In this document: one piece after another, positions 25,175 to 35,470 of the stretch | Layout of the letters: each line of letters begins with the position of its first letter | Position numbering within the stretch: position 1 is the stretch's first letter | From: Paenibacillus uliginis N3/975 | GTDB lineage: Bacteria > Bacillota > Bacilli > Paenibacillales > Paenibacillaceae | DNA: 64,000 nt | Reading direction: 5' to 3' | Assembly (NCBI RefSeq): GCF_900177425.1 | Contig: NZ_LT840184.1 | Location: 1,887,487-1,951,486, forward strand | The notes under the pieces: generated by a model | Database searches by the model: none | What the model saw: the letters and a program-made list of their open reading frames with translations, nothing else | Told to the model about the DNA's origin: nothing | Program-made: the position numbers and the translations under genes

Positions 25175-28066
25175 ATGCGGAAGGTAACTAGGAAGACCAA
25201 GGCGATCACCGCTGCTCTGCTGGCCCTGGTCATCGTCTTAACCGTTATTTTTGCTGCTTCAAGTAACGAAGCTTCAAGCAGTGTATTGGAGCCTATTAAA
25301 GTGTCGCCCGAGGCGTTAATGAATAATTCTGCGGTATTGAAAGCTGCATCCGGAGGCAGATATGAGACTTATCTGGCCGAGTACGGGAGTCAGCCCAGAC
25401 CCGCCTCTGCTCAAACGATAGAAGCTGAGTCCTTTGCTGCCGCAGAAGGAATGGAAGTACGAAACATAACCTCCTATGAGGGATCGGAAACCCCCGTCAT
25501 ACAGACAGAAGATACAGGGGCCGTTCATTGGGACGTCCTTGTGGAAGAGGAAGGGCTGTATCATATTGGACTGCGCTATTTTCCGGTCAAAGGAAACAGC
25601 TCTCCGATCGAAAGGGAACTGTTGATTGATGGAAAGGCACCTTTTGATGAAGCGTCCAGGCTTGTGTTTTCCCGCGTCTGGCGAAACGAATTGTCCGAAG
25701 TGGATCAAGACTCCAGAGGGAACGACCTTAGACCAAGGCAGATCGAGAGCCCAGAGTGGCAGGACAGTGTCATCCGGGACTCGGAAGGTTATTATAAAGA
25801 GCCCTTTTCGTTTTATTTATCAAAAGGTAACCATCGAATTACACTGGTCTCTTTGCGAGAACCGATGATTATAGACTACTTGAAAATTTATCAGGAGAAA
25901 GAAATACCCGCCTATCTTGAGGTGGAACAGAATTATGTGAAGCAGGGTTACAGTAAAACAAGCGGACAGTTCATTAAATTTCAAGGAGAGAGCGCTTCGC
26001 TGAAGTCCAATCCTTCCTTATACCCACTGAATGACCGATCTAGCCCCGGAACTGAGCCATATCATGTTTCCAAAATCCGAATGAACACGATCGGTGGTGT
26101 CAACTGGAAGGTGCCTGGACAGTGGATCTCTTGGGATGTTGACATCCCTGAGGACGGGCTGTATGAATTTGGGCTCCGATACAAGCAGAATGCCGTTCGA
26201 GGAATTAGAGTCGTCCGTACATTAACGATTGACGGCAGTGTGCCGTTCAAGGAGGCAGAGGCGATTCCGTTCAATTACGATGGAGCCTGGCAGATGGGCT
26301 CACCCGGTGAAGACGGTAAGCCCTATTTGTTTTACTTGACGAAAGGGAAGCACGAAATCAAGCTGGAGCTTTCTATAGGTGAATTAACGGACACTATTCG
26401 AATGGTCCGATCCACCATACAGCAGTTGAACGCGTTGTATCTCAAGATCATCATGATTACATCAACAGTACCGGACCCGTTTCGGGATTATGAACTCGAC
26501 AAGAAAATTCCCGAGCTTCAGGACGTCTTTATGAAACAGAGTGAGCTGCTGTCCAAGGCAGCGGATCAGATGGATCAAATGGTCGGAGGGACGAGCGGAA
26601 GCACTGCCATTCTCCGGACGACATCGTTTCAGCTCAGCGATCTTGGAAGTCGACCGGAGACATTGAATTCGCGTCTGAAACAGTTCAAAGACAACGTCAC
26701 CGCGCTGGGAACATGGCTTTTATCGGTTAGCCATCAACCGCTCGAGATTGATTATTTATATTTTAAATCACCAGATGTAAAGACACCGGCTGTCAGTACC
26801 GGCTTTGTGAGCAAATCAGTCCATGAGGTTATGTCTTTCACTAAATCTTTCTCAGAAAATTACAACCATGTCAGTAACGGCAATAAAAAAGATAAGGAGG
26901 TCACGGTCTGGATCGCCGCCGGACGGGATCAGGCGCAGCTCCTCCGTTCCATGATTGATAACTCCTTTACACCACAAACTGGTATTTCAGTCAATCTGCA
27001 GTTGGTAAACCCCGCGGTTGTACTTCCGGCAACCCTGGCAGGCAAAGGACCGGATATTGCTCTGACTCAAGGGGACGTGATCAACTTCGCATTACGGAAC
27101 GCACTGCAGGATTTAACGGTTTTTCCCGAGTTTGAGAAAGTTAAGAGCCGGTTTATGGACAGTGCTTTTACCGGATTTAAGTATAAAAACGGGATTTACG
27201 CGATTCCGGAAACACAATCATTCCCGATGCTGTTCTATCGTAAAGATATACTGGATGAACTGAATCTTAAAGTTCCGGAAACGTGGGAAGATATGTATAA
27301 GATCATACCGGAACTCCAAAAGCACAATATGGATCTTGCCCTGCCGACTAATATTGTGTTTGACACCATGCTTTATCAAAATGGCGGCCAGTATTATCAG
27401 GATAACGGTATTGCCACGGATCTGGATTCGGAAATTGGTATCAACACATTTCAGAAATGGACGGAGCTGTATACGAACTATAAGCTGCCAATCGAGTTTG
27501 ATTTTATTAATCGCTTCCGAACCGGTGAAATGCCGCTTGGCATAGCCGATTACACGACGTATAACTTCCTGACAATATTTGCACCGGAAATCAGGGGTCA
27601 GTGGAATTTCTCCGCGCTACCAGGCACCTTGGGAAGGGACGGCATCGTACGTCACGATACACTCAGCACCTCAACCGGCACCGTCATGTTTAAAAATGCG
27701 GTCAATAAAGAGGCTGGCTGGGAATTTATCAAATGGTGGACCGATGCGGAACCTCAGGTAACGTTCGGACGTGAAATGGAAGCAATCCTCGGAGAATCAG
27801 CTAGGTATGCGGCAGCAAATATCGAAGCGCTGAAACAGCTGCCTTGGTCGGCAAGAGAGCTTAAGCAGCTGACAGACGAGTTGAAGTGGGTGGTTGGCAG
27901 ACCAGCGGTGCCGGGTGGCTATTCATTGGATCGCCACGTATATAATGCTTTTTATGAGGTATATACCGACGGAAGCGAGCCGCGAGAAACGCTTGAAAAT
28001 TACGTTCGGACGATCAACCAGGAAATCACCATAAAACGTCAGGAGTTCGGTCTGCCGACGAAGTAG
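25175..28066 (+). CDS. membrane-anchored solute-binding protein with two N-terminal sugar-binding-like modules
   Basis: A 963-residue protein, about twice the length of a usual solute-binding protein. Residues 10-30 are a hydrophobic signal or anchor without a lipobox. Two related beta-sandwich-like modules follow (about 80-245 and 265-415), each ending with a strand pair such as FYLSKGNHRITLVS and FYLTKGKHEIKLEL, reminiscent of carbohydrate-binding modules. From about 575 to 960 comes a family 1 solute-binding domain (VTVWIAAGRDQAQLLRSMI, GKGPDIALTQGDVINFA, FPMLFYRKDILDELNLKVPETW). This combination suggests capture of a polymeric or surface-bound glycan, by inference. Confidence 0.82.
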   Translation: MRKVTRKTKAITAALLALVIVLTVIFAASSNEASSSVLEPIKVSPEALMNNSAVLKAASGGRYETYLAEYGSQPRPASAQTIEAESFAAAEGMEVRNITSYEGSETPVIQTEDTGAVHWDVLVEEEGLYHIGLRYFPVKGNSSPIERELLIDGKAPFDEASRLVFSRVWRNELSEVDQDSRGNDLRPRQIESPEWQDSVIRDSEGYYKEPFSFYLSKGNHRITLVSLREPMIIDYLKIYQEKEIPAYLEVEQNYVKQGYSKTSGQFIKFQGESASLKSNPSLYPLNDRSSPGTEPYHVSKIRMNTIGGVNWKVPGQWISWDVDIPEDGLYEFGLRYKQNAVRGIRVVRTLTIDGSVPFKEAEAIPFNYDGAWQMGSPGEDGKPYLFYLTKGKHEIKLELSIGELTDTIRMVRSTIQQLNALYLKIIMITSTVPDPFRDYELDKKIPELQDVFMKQSELLSKAADQMDQMVGGTSGSTAILRTTSFQLSDLGSRPETLNSRLKQFKDNVTALGTWLLSVSHQPLEIDYLYFKSPDVKTPAVSTGFVSKSVHEVMSFTKSFSENYNHVSNGNKKDKEVTVWIAAGRDQAQLLRSMIDNSFTPQTGISVNLQLVNPAVVLPATLAGKGPDIALTQGDVINFALRNALQDLTVFPEFEKVKSRFMDSAFTGFKYKNGIYAIPETQSFPMLFYRKDILDELNLKVPETWEDMYKIIPELQKHNMDLALPTNIVFDTMLYQNGGQYYQDNGIATDLDSEIGINTFQKWTELYTNYKLPIEFDFINRFRTGEMPLGIADYTTYNFLTIFAPEIRGQWNFSALPGTLGRDGIVRHDTLSTSTGTVMFKNAVNKEAGWEFIKWWTDAEPQVTFGREMEAILGESARYAAANIEALKQLPWSARELKQLTDELKWVVGRPAVPGGYSLDRHVYNAFYEVYTDGSEPRETLENYVRTINQEITIKRQEFGLPTK

Positions 28067-28081
28067 GAAGAAGGGATATCC

Positions 28082-29026
28082 ATGGTGCAGCTAGTGAAGA
28101 AAAATAAAGTAGCGGCGCATTCGAGGCGGCGGGAAGGCGGAGTATGGAAGGAAGTGAAACGAAACAAAGCCATCTATGCAATGCTCACGCCTTACTTCCT
28201 GATCTTTTTTACATTTACAGTTCTACCTGTTGTATTGTCTCTTCTCGTCAGCTTCACCAATTTCAATATGCTGGAATTTCCGAAATGGGTCGGCTGGCGG
28301 AATTATGCGCAGCTGTTCGTGCGTGATGACGTGTTTCTGATTGCGCTAAAAAACACGCTCTTGTTTGCTGCTATTACCGGTCCGATCAGCTATATCGCAT
28401 GTTTTGTGCTGGCTTGGGTGATCAATGAGTTTCCGCCTAAATTGAGGGCAATCGCGACACTGGTTTTTTATGCTCCGGCCTTGTCCGGCAGTGCTTACAT
28501 CGTATGGACCTTGCTGTTCAGCAGCGATTCGTACGGGTACATCAATGCGTTTTTGCTGAAGTGGCATCTCATTTTGGAACCGATTCTTTGGCTCAAGACA
28601 CCGAAGTATATTCTTCCCATCATTATTATCGTACAGCTGTGGCTGAGTCTTGGAACAAGTTTCTTAGCGTTTATTGCCGGTCTCCAGAGTATGGATAAAA
28701 CGCTGCATGAAGCGGGAGCGATTGACGGTATACGCAATCGGTGGCAGGAGTTGTGGTTCATCACACTGCCTTCGATGAAACCCATGCTACTGTTCGGGGC
28801 GGTTATTCAGATTACGGCTTCGTTTGCAGTCGCCGAAGTGGCAACTGCGCTGGCAGGATTCCCAAGCGTCAAATATGCAGGTCATACGATTGTTACGCAT
28901 CTGATGGATTACGGCTCCATCCGGTTTGAGATGGGATATGCCTCATCCATCGCCACGGTTCTGTTCGTCATGATGCTGGGTTCTAACCTGATCGTCCGAA
29001 AACTCCTTACAAAGGTCGGTGAATGA
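28082..29026 (+). CDS. sugar ABC transporter permease (MalF-type), pair 1
   Basis: A 314-residue inner-membrane permease with six hydrophobic segments after a basic N terminus. The cytoplasmic EAA loop reads LHEAGAIDGIRNRWQEL, followed by FITLPSMKP, and contacts the ATPase. It lies 15 bases after the solute-binding gene, and its end overlaps the next permease gene by four bases (ATGA), so the two are translationally coupled and probably form one heterodimer. Confidence 0.9.
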   Translation: MVQLVKKNKVAAHSRRREGGVWKEVKRNKAIYAMLTPYFLIFFTFTVLPVVLSLLVSFTNFNMLEFPKWVGWRNYAQLFVRDDVFLIALKNTLLFAAITGPISYIACFVLAWVINEFPPKLRAIATLVFYAPALSGSAYIVWTLLFSSDSYGYINAFLLKWHLILEPILWLKTPKYILPIIIIVQLWLSLGTSFLAFIAGLQSMDKTLHEAGAIDGIRNRWQELWFITLPSMKPMLLFGAVIQITASFAVAEVATALAGFPSVKYAGHTIVTHLMDYGSIRFEMGYASSIATVLFVMMLGSNLIVRKLLTKVGE

Positions 29027-29901
29027 CCGTGGTGCAAATCACCTTAAGGAAAAAGAGGCTTGGCCGCTCCCTGGCGGGTGACATCGTACTGTTCGGCTTG
29101 CTTGCATTAGTCGGCTGTTTCATGGCTCTTCCGCTTGTATTTGTCATCAGTAATGCCTTCAAGCCGATTAACGAAATATTAAAATTCCCGCCAGACTTTT
29201 TCGTGCGGAATCCTACGTTCACGAACTTCTATGATCTGTACCATCTGCTAGCAGGATCTTGGGTTCCGCTCACACGGTATATTTACAACACCTTCTTCAT
29301 TGCCTTTGTGGGCACAGCCGGGCATGTCATCATTGCATCCATGGCAGCCTATCCGCTTGCTAAACGAAAATTTCCCGGCAAAACGTTTCTGTTCACGGTT
29401 GTAGTGCTGTCGCTTATGTTCTCGGCGACAGTAACCCAAATAACGAACTATATGACGATGTCTTGGCTCGGATTTCTGGATACGCACTGGGCGGTCATCA
29501 TCCCAGCCATCGGATCTTCGCTAGGTCTGTATCTCATGAAGCAGTACATGGAACAGATTCCGGATGCGCTGCTGGAGGCAGCGGAGGTTGACGGCTGCAG
29601 CGAGTTCCGTATTTTTTGGAGCATTGTCATGCCTGTTGTTAAGCCAGCGTGGCTCACACTTATCATTTTCTCGTTTCAGGGTTTGTGGGGAGCTGGCGGT
29701 GCAGCAGGATCTATGTACATTTACAGCGAGCAGCTGAAGACGATTGATTATGCATTTTCACAAATATTGTCGGGTGGCATCATTCGAACCGGTCCGTCCA
29801 TGGCTGCAACGCTGTTGATGCTGAGCGTCCCGATACTCATTTTCATAATTTCGCAGAGCAGTGTCATTCAGACGATGTCGACTTCCGGGATGAAAGATTG
29901 A
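29023..29901 (+). CDS. sugar ABC transporter permease (MalG-type), pair 1
   Basis: A 292-residue permease with six hydrophobic segments. It starts at ATG 29023 overlapping the previous stop. The EAA motif is LLEAAEVDGCSEFRIFW followed by VMPVVKPA. The unusual absence of any ATP-binding protein in the cluster means it probably uses a shared MsmX/MsmK-like ATPase encoded elsewhere, as many Bacillota CUT1 systems do. Confidence 0.9.
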   Translation: MTVVQITLRKKRLGRSLAGDIVLFGLLALVGCFMALPLVFVISNAFKPINEILKFPPDFFVRNPTFTNFYDLYHLLAGSWVPLTRYIYNTFFIAFVGTAGHVIIASMAAYPLAKRKFPGKTFLFTVVVLSLMFSATVTQITNYMTMSWLGFLDTHWAVIIPAIGSSLGLYLMKQYMEQIPDALLEAAEVDGCSEFRIFWSIVMPVVKPAWLTLIIFSFQGLWGAGGAAGSMYIYSEQLKTIDYAFSQILSGGIIRTGPSMAATLLMLSVPILIFIISQSSVIQTMSTSGMKD

Positions 29902-29920
29902 GGGGAAGGGGGAAGCCACG

Positions 29921-31984
29921 GTGAGACGATATCGAATAATGCTGCTGATCCCGCTGCTTGCCATGATGCTTGGCATCCCGGCCACGGCATTTGCCGTCCC
30001 GTATGAAGGCTACAACTATTCCTGGTGGGGGGACCCTGAACCGGCTCCGGCTCCGTATTTGCCTGTGCGGCAAATCAGCGGTAACGAGCTTTCGTCCGGT
30101 CCGTTTAATGCGCCTGAGGACATCTACATTACGCCGAATCAAGAAATCTATGTTGCGGACACCGGCAATCACCGCATCGTTATTTTGAACTCGGAAATGA
30201 AGGTAAGAAAGGTGATTGACAGCTTTCAGAACTCAGGTACGAAAGACACATTTTCAGCTCCTCAGGGCTTATTTGTTCATCCCAACGGTCATTTGTTCGT
30301 CGCGGACACGGGCAATAAACGTGTAGTGGAGTTATCGAAGGATGGAGAATTGATTCGGGTGATTGGGGCGCCGGAAAGTGATGTGCTGGGCAGCAATTTC
30401 GTTTATGAACCGAGCAAGCTGGTCGGTGACTCGGCGGGAAGATTGTATGTTGTGGGGAAAGGTATTTTTAACGGAATTATGCAGTTTGACTCCGGTGGTA
30501 AATTCACGGGGTTTATGGGTGTGAACAACGTGAAGTACAGCCCAGTCGAGTTATTCTGGAAACGGGTGATGACAACGGAGCAGCGCTCCAAAATGGTGCT
30601 GTTTATCCCGGTTGAATTCGGTAATGTGGACATCGACAGCGAAGGCTTCATTTACGCGACGACCCGGGAGGCATTCTCGGACGCGCCGGTCAAACGTCTG
30701 AATCCTTCAGGAAGCGATGTTCTGAAGCGAACGGGCTATCATCCGCCTAAAGGAGATATCCGTTTCAATATCGGAGGAACCCGGAGTGGAACCTCTTCCA
30801 TCACGAGTGTGGCGATTGATCGTAATGGAATTTACAGCATTCTAGACAACACCCGCGGACGGATCTTTACCTATGATCGTGAAGGAAAGCTGATGTACAT
30901 TTACGGTCTTCTTGGCGAGCAGGTTGGCACCTTCAAGACACCCGCAGATATCGATATGCTCGGCGACAAGATGGTTGTACTCGACAAAGGATTTAATCAT
31001 CTCGTGATATTTGAACCGACCCGTTACGGTCAAGTCATCCGGGATGCGGTCATTTTAAACGATACAGGCGAGGAAGAACAATCGGTTGAAAAATGGCGTG
31101 AAGCGCTCAGCCTCAACAGCAATTTGGAATTGGCTTATCTCGGAATCGGCAAGGCAGAGCTACGGCAAGGTAACAATTACGAGGCGATGACCAACTTCGA
31201 ACTCGGTATGCATAAAGAATATTATTCCAGGGCGTTCGAGCGGTACCGGAAAGATTTCATGTGGGAGCATTTCGGGATCATTATCACCGGGTTTATAGTT
31301 GTAGTATTGTTTTTCGTTGCAGTTAAGCTACGCTTAAAGCGGAAGAAGGGTAAGCCAGGGGTGACCGGAATGGCCTGGTATACGATCTTTCATCCGTTCA
31401 ACGGGTTTTGGGAGCTGAAGATCGAGAAGAAAGGGCGCACTTGGTTTGCGCTGCTGCTTCTCCTCCTGTTATCACTCGCATATGTGCTAAAGAGACAGTT
31501 TACCGGCTTTATATTTAATCCGGTAGCAGGTACTGCAGCCAGCGTAAACACGCTTGATGAGATCAAGTTCATCGTTCTTCCGTTTTTCTTGTACTGTATC
31601 GCGAACTGGTCACTTACCACGCTGATGGACGGCGAAGGCAAGTTCAAGGAAATCGTCATCGCTACGGCATATGCGCTTATTCCGCTAATTTTGCTGCAGG
31701 TTCCTCTAATTCTTTTATCCAACGTTATGACCATTCAGGAGAGTGCCTTTTACTCACTCCTTGAATCAGCAGGGTATCTATGGTTTTTCGTTTTATTGTT
31801 TGTGGGTATGCTGACGGTTCATCAATACAGTGTAACCAAGACAGTTATAACGATAATTCTAACGATGATAGTGATCGGAATTATTATATTCCTTGGACTG
31901 TTGTTCTTCAGCCTTGCTCAGCAGATGCTCTCTTTCTTTACGACCATATATAAAGAAGTAATATTCAGAATGGGGGAGGGGTAA
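29921..31984 (+). CDS. NHL-propeller protein with C-terminal YIP1-like membrane domain
   Basis: A 687-residue protein. A signal peptide (1-26, ending TAFAVP) leads to an extracellular NHL beta-propeller (about 55-370), shown by repeats such as NAPEDIYITPNQEIYVADTG, IYVADTGNHRIVILN and LFVADTGNKRVVELS. A TPR-like helical stretch (about 380-435, LELAYLGIGKAELRQGNNYE) precedes a membrane helix near 450-470 and a YIP1-type five-helix domain to the end. Start GTG 29921 follows AGGGGAAGGGGGAAG. It probably senses or tethers something outside the membrane for the transporter, which is inference. Confidence 0.8.
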   Translation: MRRYRIMLLIPLLAMMLGIPATAFAVPYEGYNYSWWGDPEPAPAPYLPVRQISGNELSSGPFNAPEDIYITPNQEIYVADTGNHRIVILNSEMKVRKVIDSFQNSGTKDTFSAPQGLFVHPNGHLFVADTGNKRVVELSKDGELIRVIGAPESDVLGSNFVYEPSKLVGDSAGRLYVVGKGIFNGIMQFDSGGKFTGFMGVNNVKYSPVELFWKRVMTTEQRSKMVLFIPVEFGNVDIDSEGFIYATTREAFSDAPVKRLNPSGSDVLKRTGYHPPKGDIRFNIGGTRSGTSSITSVAIDRNGIYSILDNTRGRIFTYDREGKLMYIYGLLGEQVGTFKTPADIDMLGDKMVVLDKGFNHLVIFEPTRYGQVIRDAVILNDTGEEEQSVEKWREALSLNSNLELAYLGIGKAELRQGNNYEAMTNFELGMHKEYYSRAFERYRKDFMWEHFGIIITGFIVVVLFFVAVKLRLKRKKGKPGVTGMAWYTIFHPFNGFWELKIEKKGRTWFALLLLLLLSLAYVLKRQFTGFIFNPVAGTAASVNTLDEIKFIVLPFFLYCIANWSLTTLMDGEGKFKEIVIATAYALIPLILLQVPLILLSNVMTIQESAFYSLLESAGYLWFFVLLFVGMLTVHQYSVTKTVITIILTMIVIGIIIFLGLLFFSLAQQMLSFFTTIYKEVIFRMGEG

Positions 31985-31988
31985 TATC

Positions 31989-34562
31989 GTGAGTAATGTA
32001 ACTGGATGGCGCCGTTTGGCGGTATTAGCCCTTCTACTGGTCATAATGACTGTTACAGCTTGTAAATCGTCACCGGATGGGTCGGTTCAGCCGGTCGGAG
32101 ATGACACTCGAACCAAAAAAGTGAGTTTAACACCGGATACTGCTCTCAAAGTGCTAACGGCCGCGGATCAAGTTAAGCCCCAAATCCCAGGGCTTGATCC
32201 GGTATTGGAGAATGATTACCTTCGCCTGTATATCAGTAAGGAAACCGCGGAGATCGCCGTACTGGATAAACGAAGCGGGCAGGTGTGGCGGTCTAATCCG
32301 GACAGCTCTGGGGATAAATTGGCATCGCCTTATCTGAAAGGAAAGCTGTCCTCTCAAATCTCCTTTGTTTATTTAACCCGCAATGGACAGAACAAGGATT
32401 ATGACAGCTTTAACAACAGTGTCAAATTCAAGCAGTTTGAAATTCAAGTTACGGAAATGAACGTAACAGTCACCTATCAATTTGGTGATCCGAATAAGGG
32501 ATTGGAGTCGGTCCCTCTTATGGTTAGCAAGGAGAGATTCGAAGAACGGTTGCTAAGCCGGCTGGATGATCCGGAAGATCAAGAGCAGTTGAAAATACGT
32601 TACAAATTCAATGAAAGCCAGAATGTATATGAACGGCGGGAAATACCAAAAGCGGTGGTCAAAAAGCTGCTTGCCTTGTTCGAAAAAATGGAATACACGG
32701 AAGACGATCTAGCCATCGACAACGGTGAAGGAGGCGAGGGAGGAGCGGAAAGTGAAACCGAAGGGGGAAATCCGAAGTTTTCGGTAGCTCTTTCTTATAC
32801 GCTGGATGGAGATCACCTCGTTGCTTCGGTTGATACGAATACTTTGAAGGAGGAAACGCCTCCTTACCGGGTTCATACCCTCAGTCTTCTCGAGAATTTC
32901 GGGGCTGCAGGTAAAGAGGATGAAGGATATATTTTTTTGCCGGACGGATCAGGCACTTTAATTCCGCTCAATAGCGGCAGGAAGCTGGCGCAGCCGATTC
33001 AGATGCCGGTATATGGTGAAGACAGCGCGAAATATGTGAAGGAGAAGTTCAACAGTATTTTTCCCAACCGCCTGCCGGTATTCGGTATGAAAAAAAACGA
33101 TGCCGCGTTTCTGGCCGTTATTGAAGAGGGGGACGGTCTGGCTTGGCTGTCTGCTGATATTAGCGGGAGATTGCATGAATTCAACACCGTTTCCAGTCAG
33201 TTCATCATTTTGCCCAAAGATGAGGTTCGTCTGAGTAATAACGAAATTATGCATAAAACACCGAGAGAAACATATCGGGGTCAGCTGCGAATTCGCTATG
33301 CTTTTTTAAACGGAGATCAGGCAAATTATGCCGGTATGGCTGGAAGCTACCGCTCCTATCTGGAGACTGCATACGGTATGAAAAAAATACAGGGTGAAGG
33401 GGATACGCCGTTTTATCTGGAGCTGATTGGCAGTGTTCCCAAAATGAAAAACATGCTCGGCTTTCCATATGAATCGCTAGTCCCGCTGACCAAGTTAGAG
33501 CAAGCGGAAGAGATTGTGGATGAGCTGTACCGAAATCAGATAAAGAACATCCGTGTCAATTACAAAGGCTGGTTTAACAATGGAATAAATCATGAATTTC
33601 CTTCCGGAATTGCTATGGACTCCGTCATTGGAAGCAAGGAAGACTGGAGACAGCTTGTAGAGAAATTGCAGAAGAACGGAGGAGGCTTTTATCCGGATAC
33701 GGCATTCCAGCATGTATATCATCCGTCCGGCGGATTTAGCCCGGGTAAAGATTCGGCACAGTATATATCCCGCCGATACGCCAAAATCCACGAGTTTGAC
33801 CGTGCTGCATATTTTCGCCATACGGAGCTTTTGCAGTATTACTTATTGTCTCCAAGGAAGCTCCAAGAGACCGTGGACCATTTCATGACCGATTATGCCA
33901 AATGGAATCCCGGCTCCTTGTCTCTCCGGGACCTTGGTTCCGAACTATATTCCGACTTCCGACGGAATGGGGAACTGACACGTGAACAATCTAAAGCCCT
34001 GATTACCTCTGAACTGGATAAGATATATGAACGTGTGCCGGATTTAATGATGAACGGCGGCAATGCCTATGCTCTTCCTTATGCCTCTCACGTACTGGGT
34101 GTACCGGAGAAGAGCAATGAGTATCAGCTAGCTGGCGAGTCAGTTCCGTTTAACCAGATGGTACTACATGGTTATGTGGAATATACGGGTAGCCCGTTCA
34201 ATATGGCGGATGACCAAGACGTTCGTGTCAGTATCCTTCGCTCGGTTGAGACAGGGGCCAACGTTTATTTCAGCTGGTTCTATGGAGATCCTTCTGCTCT
34301 GAAAGATACCCGCTTTAGTTATTTGTACTCTAATCAGTATAAACAGTGGGTTCAGGAGGCTGTCTCAGCGTATGGTGAAGTGAATGCTGTCTTGAAGAAA
34401 GTCCGGGGCCAAGCCATTACCGGGCATGAAAAACTGTCTGAACGTGTATACCGGACGACGTATGAGAGCGGGCTGCAAGTGATTGTGAATTATCGGAAGG
34501 AAGCCGTCACCGTGGAAGGCAAGACCATTCAAGGTAATGGTTATATCGTTGAGGGGGGCTGA
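31989..34562 (+). CDS. DUF5696-type lipoprotein, probable glycoside-hydrolase-like protein
   Basis: An 857-residue lipoprotein with lipobox VTAC at residues 22-25. An N-terminal beta-rich part (about 50-400; EIAVLDKRSGQVWRSNP, GYIFLPDGSGTLIPLN) is followed by a barrel-like part (about 480-760; IRVNYKGWFNNG, GGFYPDTAFQHVYHP, SLSLRDLGSELYSDF, LHGYVEYTGSPFN) and a small beta domain ending LQVIVNYRKEAVTVEG. The layout resembles GH101/GH129-like hydrolases, but I cannot name catalytic residues with certainty. Start GTG 31989 lies 4 bases after the preceding stop. Confidence 0.75.
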   Translation: MSNVTGWRRLAVLALLLVIMTVTACKSSPDGSVQPVGDDTRTKKVSLTPDTALKVLTAADQVKPQIPGLDPVLENDYLRLYISKETAEIAVLDKRSGQVWRSNPDSSGDKLASPYLKGKLSSQISFVYLTRNGQNKDYDSFNNSVKFKQFEIQVTEMNVTVTYQFGDPNKGLESVPLMVSKERFEERLLSRLDDPEDQEQLKIRYKFNESQNVYERREIPKAVVKKLLALFEKMEYTEDDLAIDNGEGGEGGAESETEGGNPKFSVALSYTLDGDHLVASVDTNTLKEETPPYRVHTLSLLENFGAAGKEDEGYIFLPDGSGTLIPLNSGRKLAQPIQMPVYGEDSAKYVKEKFNSIFPNRLPVFGMKKNDAAFLAVIEEGDGLAWLSADISGRLHEFNTVSSQFIILPKDEVRLSNNEIMHKTPRETYRGQLRIRYAFLNGDQANYAGMAGSYRSYLETAYGMKKIQGEGDTPFYLELIGSVPKMKNMLGFPYESLVPLTKLEQAEEIVDELYRNQIKNIRVNYKGWFNNGINHEFPSGIAMDSVIGSKEDWRQLVEKLQKNGGGFYPDTAFQHVYHPSGGFSPGKDSAQYISRRYAKIHEFDRAAYFRHTELLQYYLLSPRKLQETVDHFMTDYAKWNPGSLSLRDLGSELYSDFRRNGELTREQSKALITSELDKIYERVPDLMMNGGNAYALPYASHVLGVPEKSNEYQLAGESVPFNQMVLHGYVEYTGSPFNMADDQDVRVSILRSVETGANVYFSWFYGDPSALKDTRFSYLYSNQYKQWVQEAVSAYGEVNAVLKKVRGQAITGHEKLSERVYRTTYESGLQVIVNYRKEAVTVEGKTIQGNGYIVEGG

Positions 34563-34564
34563 GC

Positions 34565-35467
34565 ATGGCGAGTAAACGTAAGATGAGCTTGGAACGAAAA
34601 AAAGCGTGGTTTGGCGTGCTGTTCATCACCCCTTGGCTGCTCGGTTTTATTTTGTTGATGGCGGTTCCGTTTATTCAATCTCTGCAGTTCAGTTTCCATA
34701 AATTGAGTCTCACCTCGGAGGGATACGACCTTCAATATGTGGGTTTGGACAATTTTAAACATATTCTCTTTGTTGACGCTTGGTATGTACGCAACTTAAC
34801 CGAAGCAGTTACAACGATGGCACTAAACGTTCCACTCATCATTTTTTTCAGTCTGTTTACGGCAACCCTGCTCTCCCAAAAATTCCGGGGTAGAATGCTC
34901 GCAAGAGCGATTATATTTCTTCCGGTTGTTCTTGCTTCCGGTGTCATTGCCAAGCTGGATAACGGAAATTTTCTTGCTCAAGTGATGGGTACTTCGTCGA
35001 CCGATCTGGAGAGCAACTATTCCGGATTGAGAAGCTTAGAGCTGCGGCCACTGCTGCTGCAAGCGGGTCTAAGCTTCGATGTTGTCAATTATCTGACAGG
35101 AGCGGTCGACCGGATATATCAAATCATCAGTTCGTCGGGCGTGCAGATTCTCATTTTTTTGGCTGGACTTCAGTCCGTATCCTCTTCTCTGTACGAGGCT
35201 GCCAAAATGGAGGGAGCCACCGGGTATGAGGCATTTTGGAAAATTACGTTTCCGATGATTTCACCGCTAATTCTGACAAATGTTGTATATACCATCATCG
35301 ATTCCTTCTACAACAACCGGATGACGGAAATGATTCAAAGTACCGCGTTCGGGGGGCTCAACTTCGGGGTAAGCGCGGCAATGTCGTGGATTTACTTCCT
35401 AGTCATATCGATCATCCTGGTGATTTCAACATATTTCATCTCGAAAAAAGTATTCTATCATGATTAG
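34565..35467 (+). CDS. sugar ABC transporter permease (MalF-type), pair 2
   Basis: A 300-residue permease. WFGVLFITPWLLGFILLMAV starts the first membrane helix and the EAA loop is LYEAAKMEGATGYEAFW followed by ITFPMISP. It starts two bases after the DUF5696 stop, preceded by GAGGGGGGC. It belongs to a second permease pair in the same cluster. Between the second and third helices the loop is longer than usual (residues about 130-190). Confidence 0.9.
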   Translation: MASKRKMSLERKKAWFGVLFITPWLLGFILLMAVPFIQSLQFSFHKLSLTSEGYDLQYVGLDNFKHILFVDAWYVRNLTEAVTTMALNVPLIIFFSLFTATLLSQKFRGRMLARAIIFLPVVLASGVIAKLDNGNFLAQVMGTSSTDLESNYSGLRSLELRPLLLQAGLSFDVVNYLTGAVDRIYQIISSSGVQILIFLAGLQSVSSSLYEAAKMEGATGYEAFWKITFPMISPLILTNVVYTIIDSFYNNRMTEMIQSTAFGGLNFGVSAAMSWIYFLVISIILVISTYFISKKVFYHD

Positions 35468-35470
35468 ATC

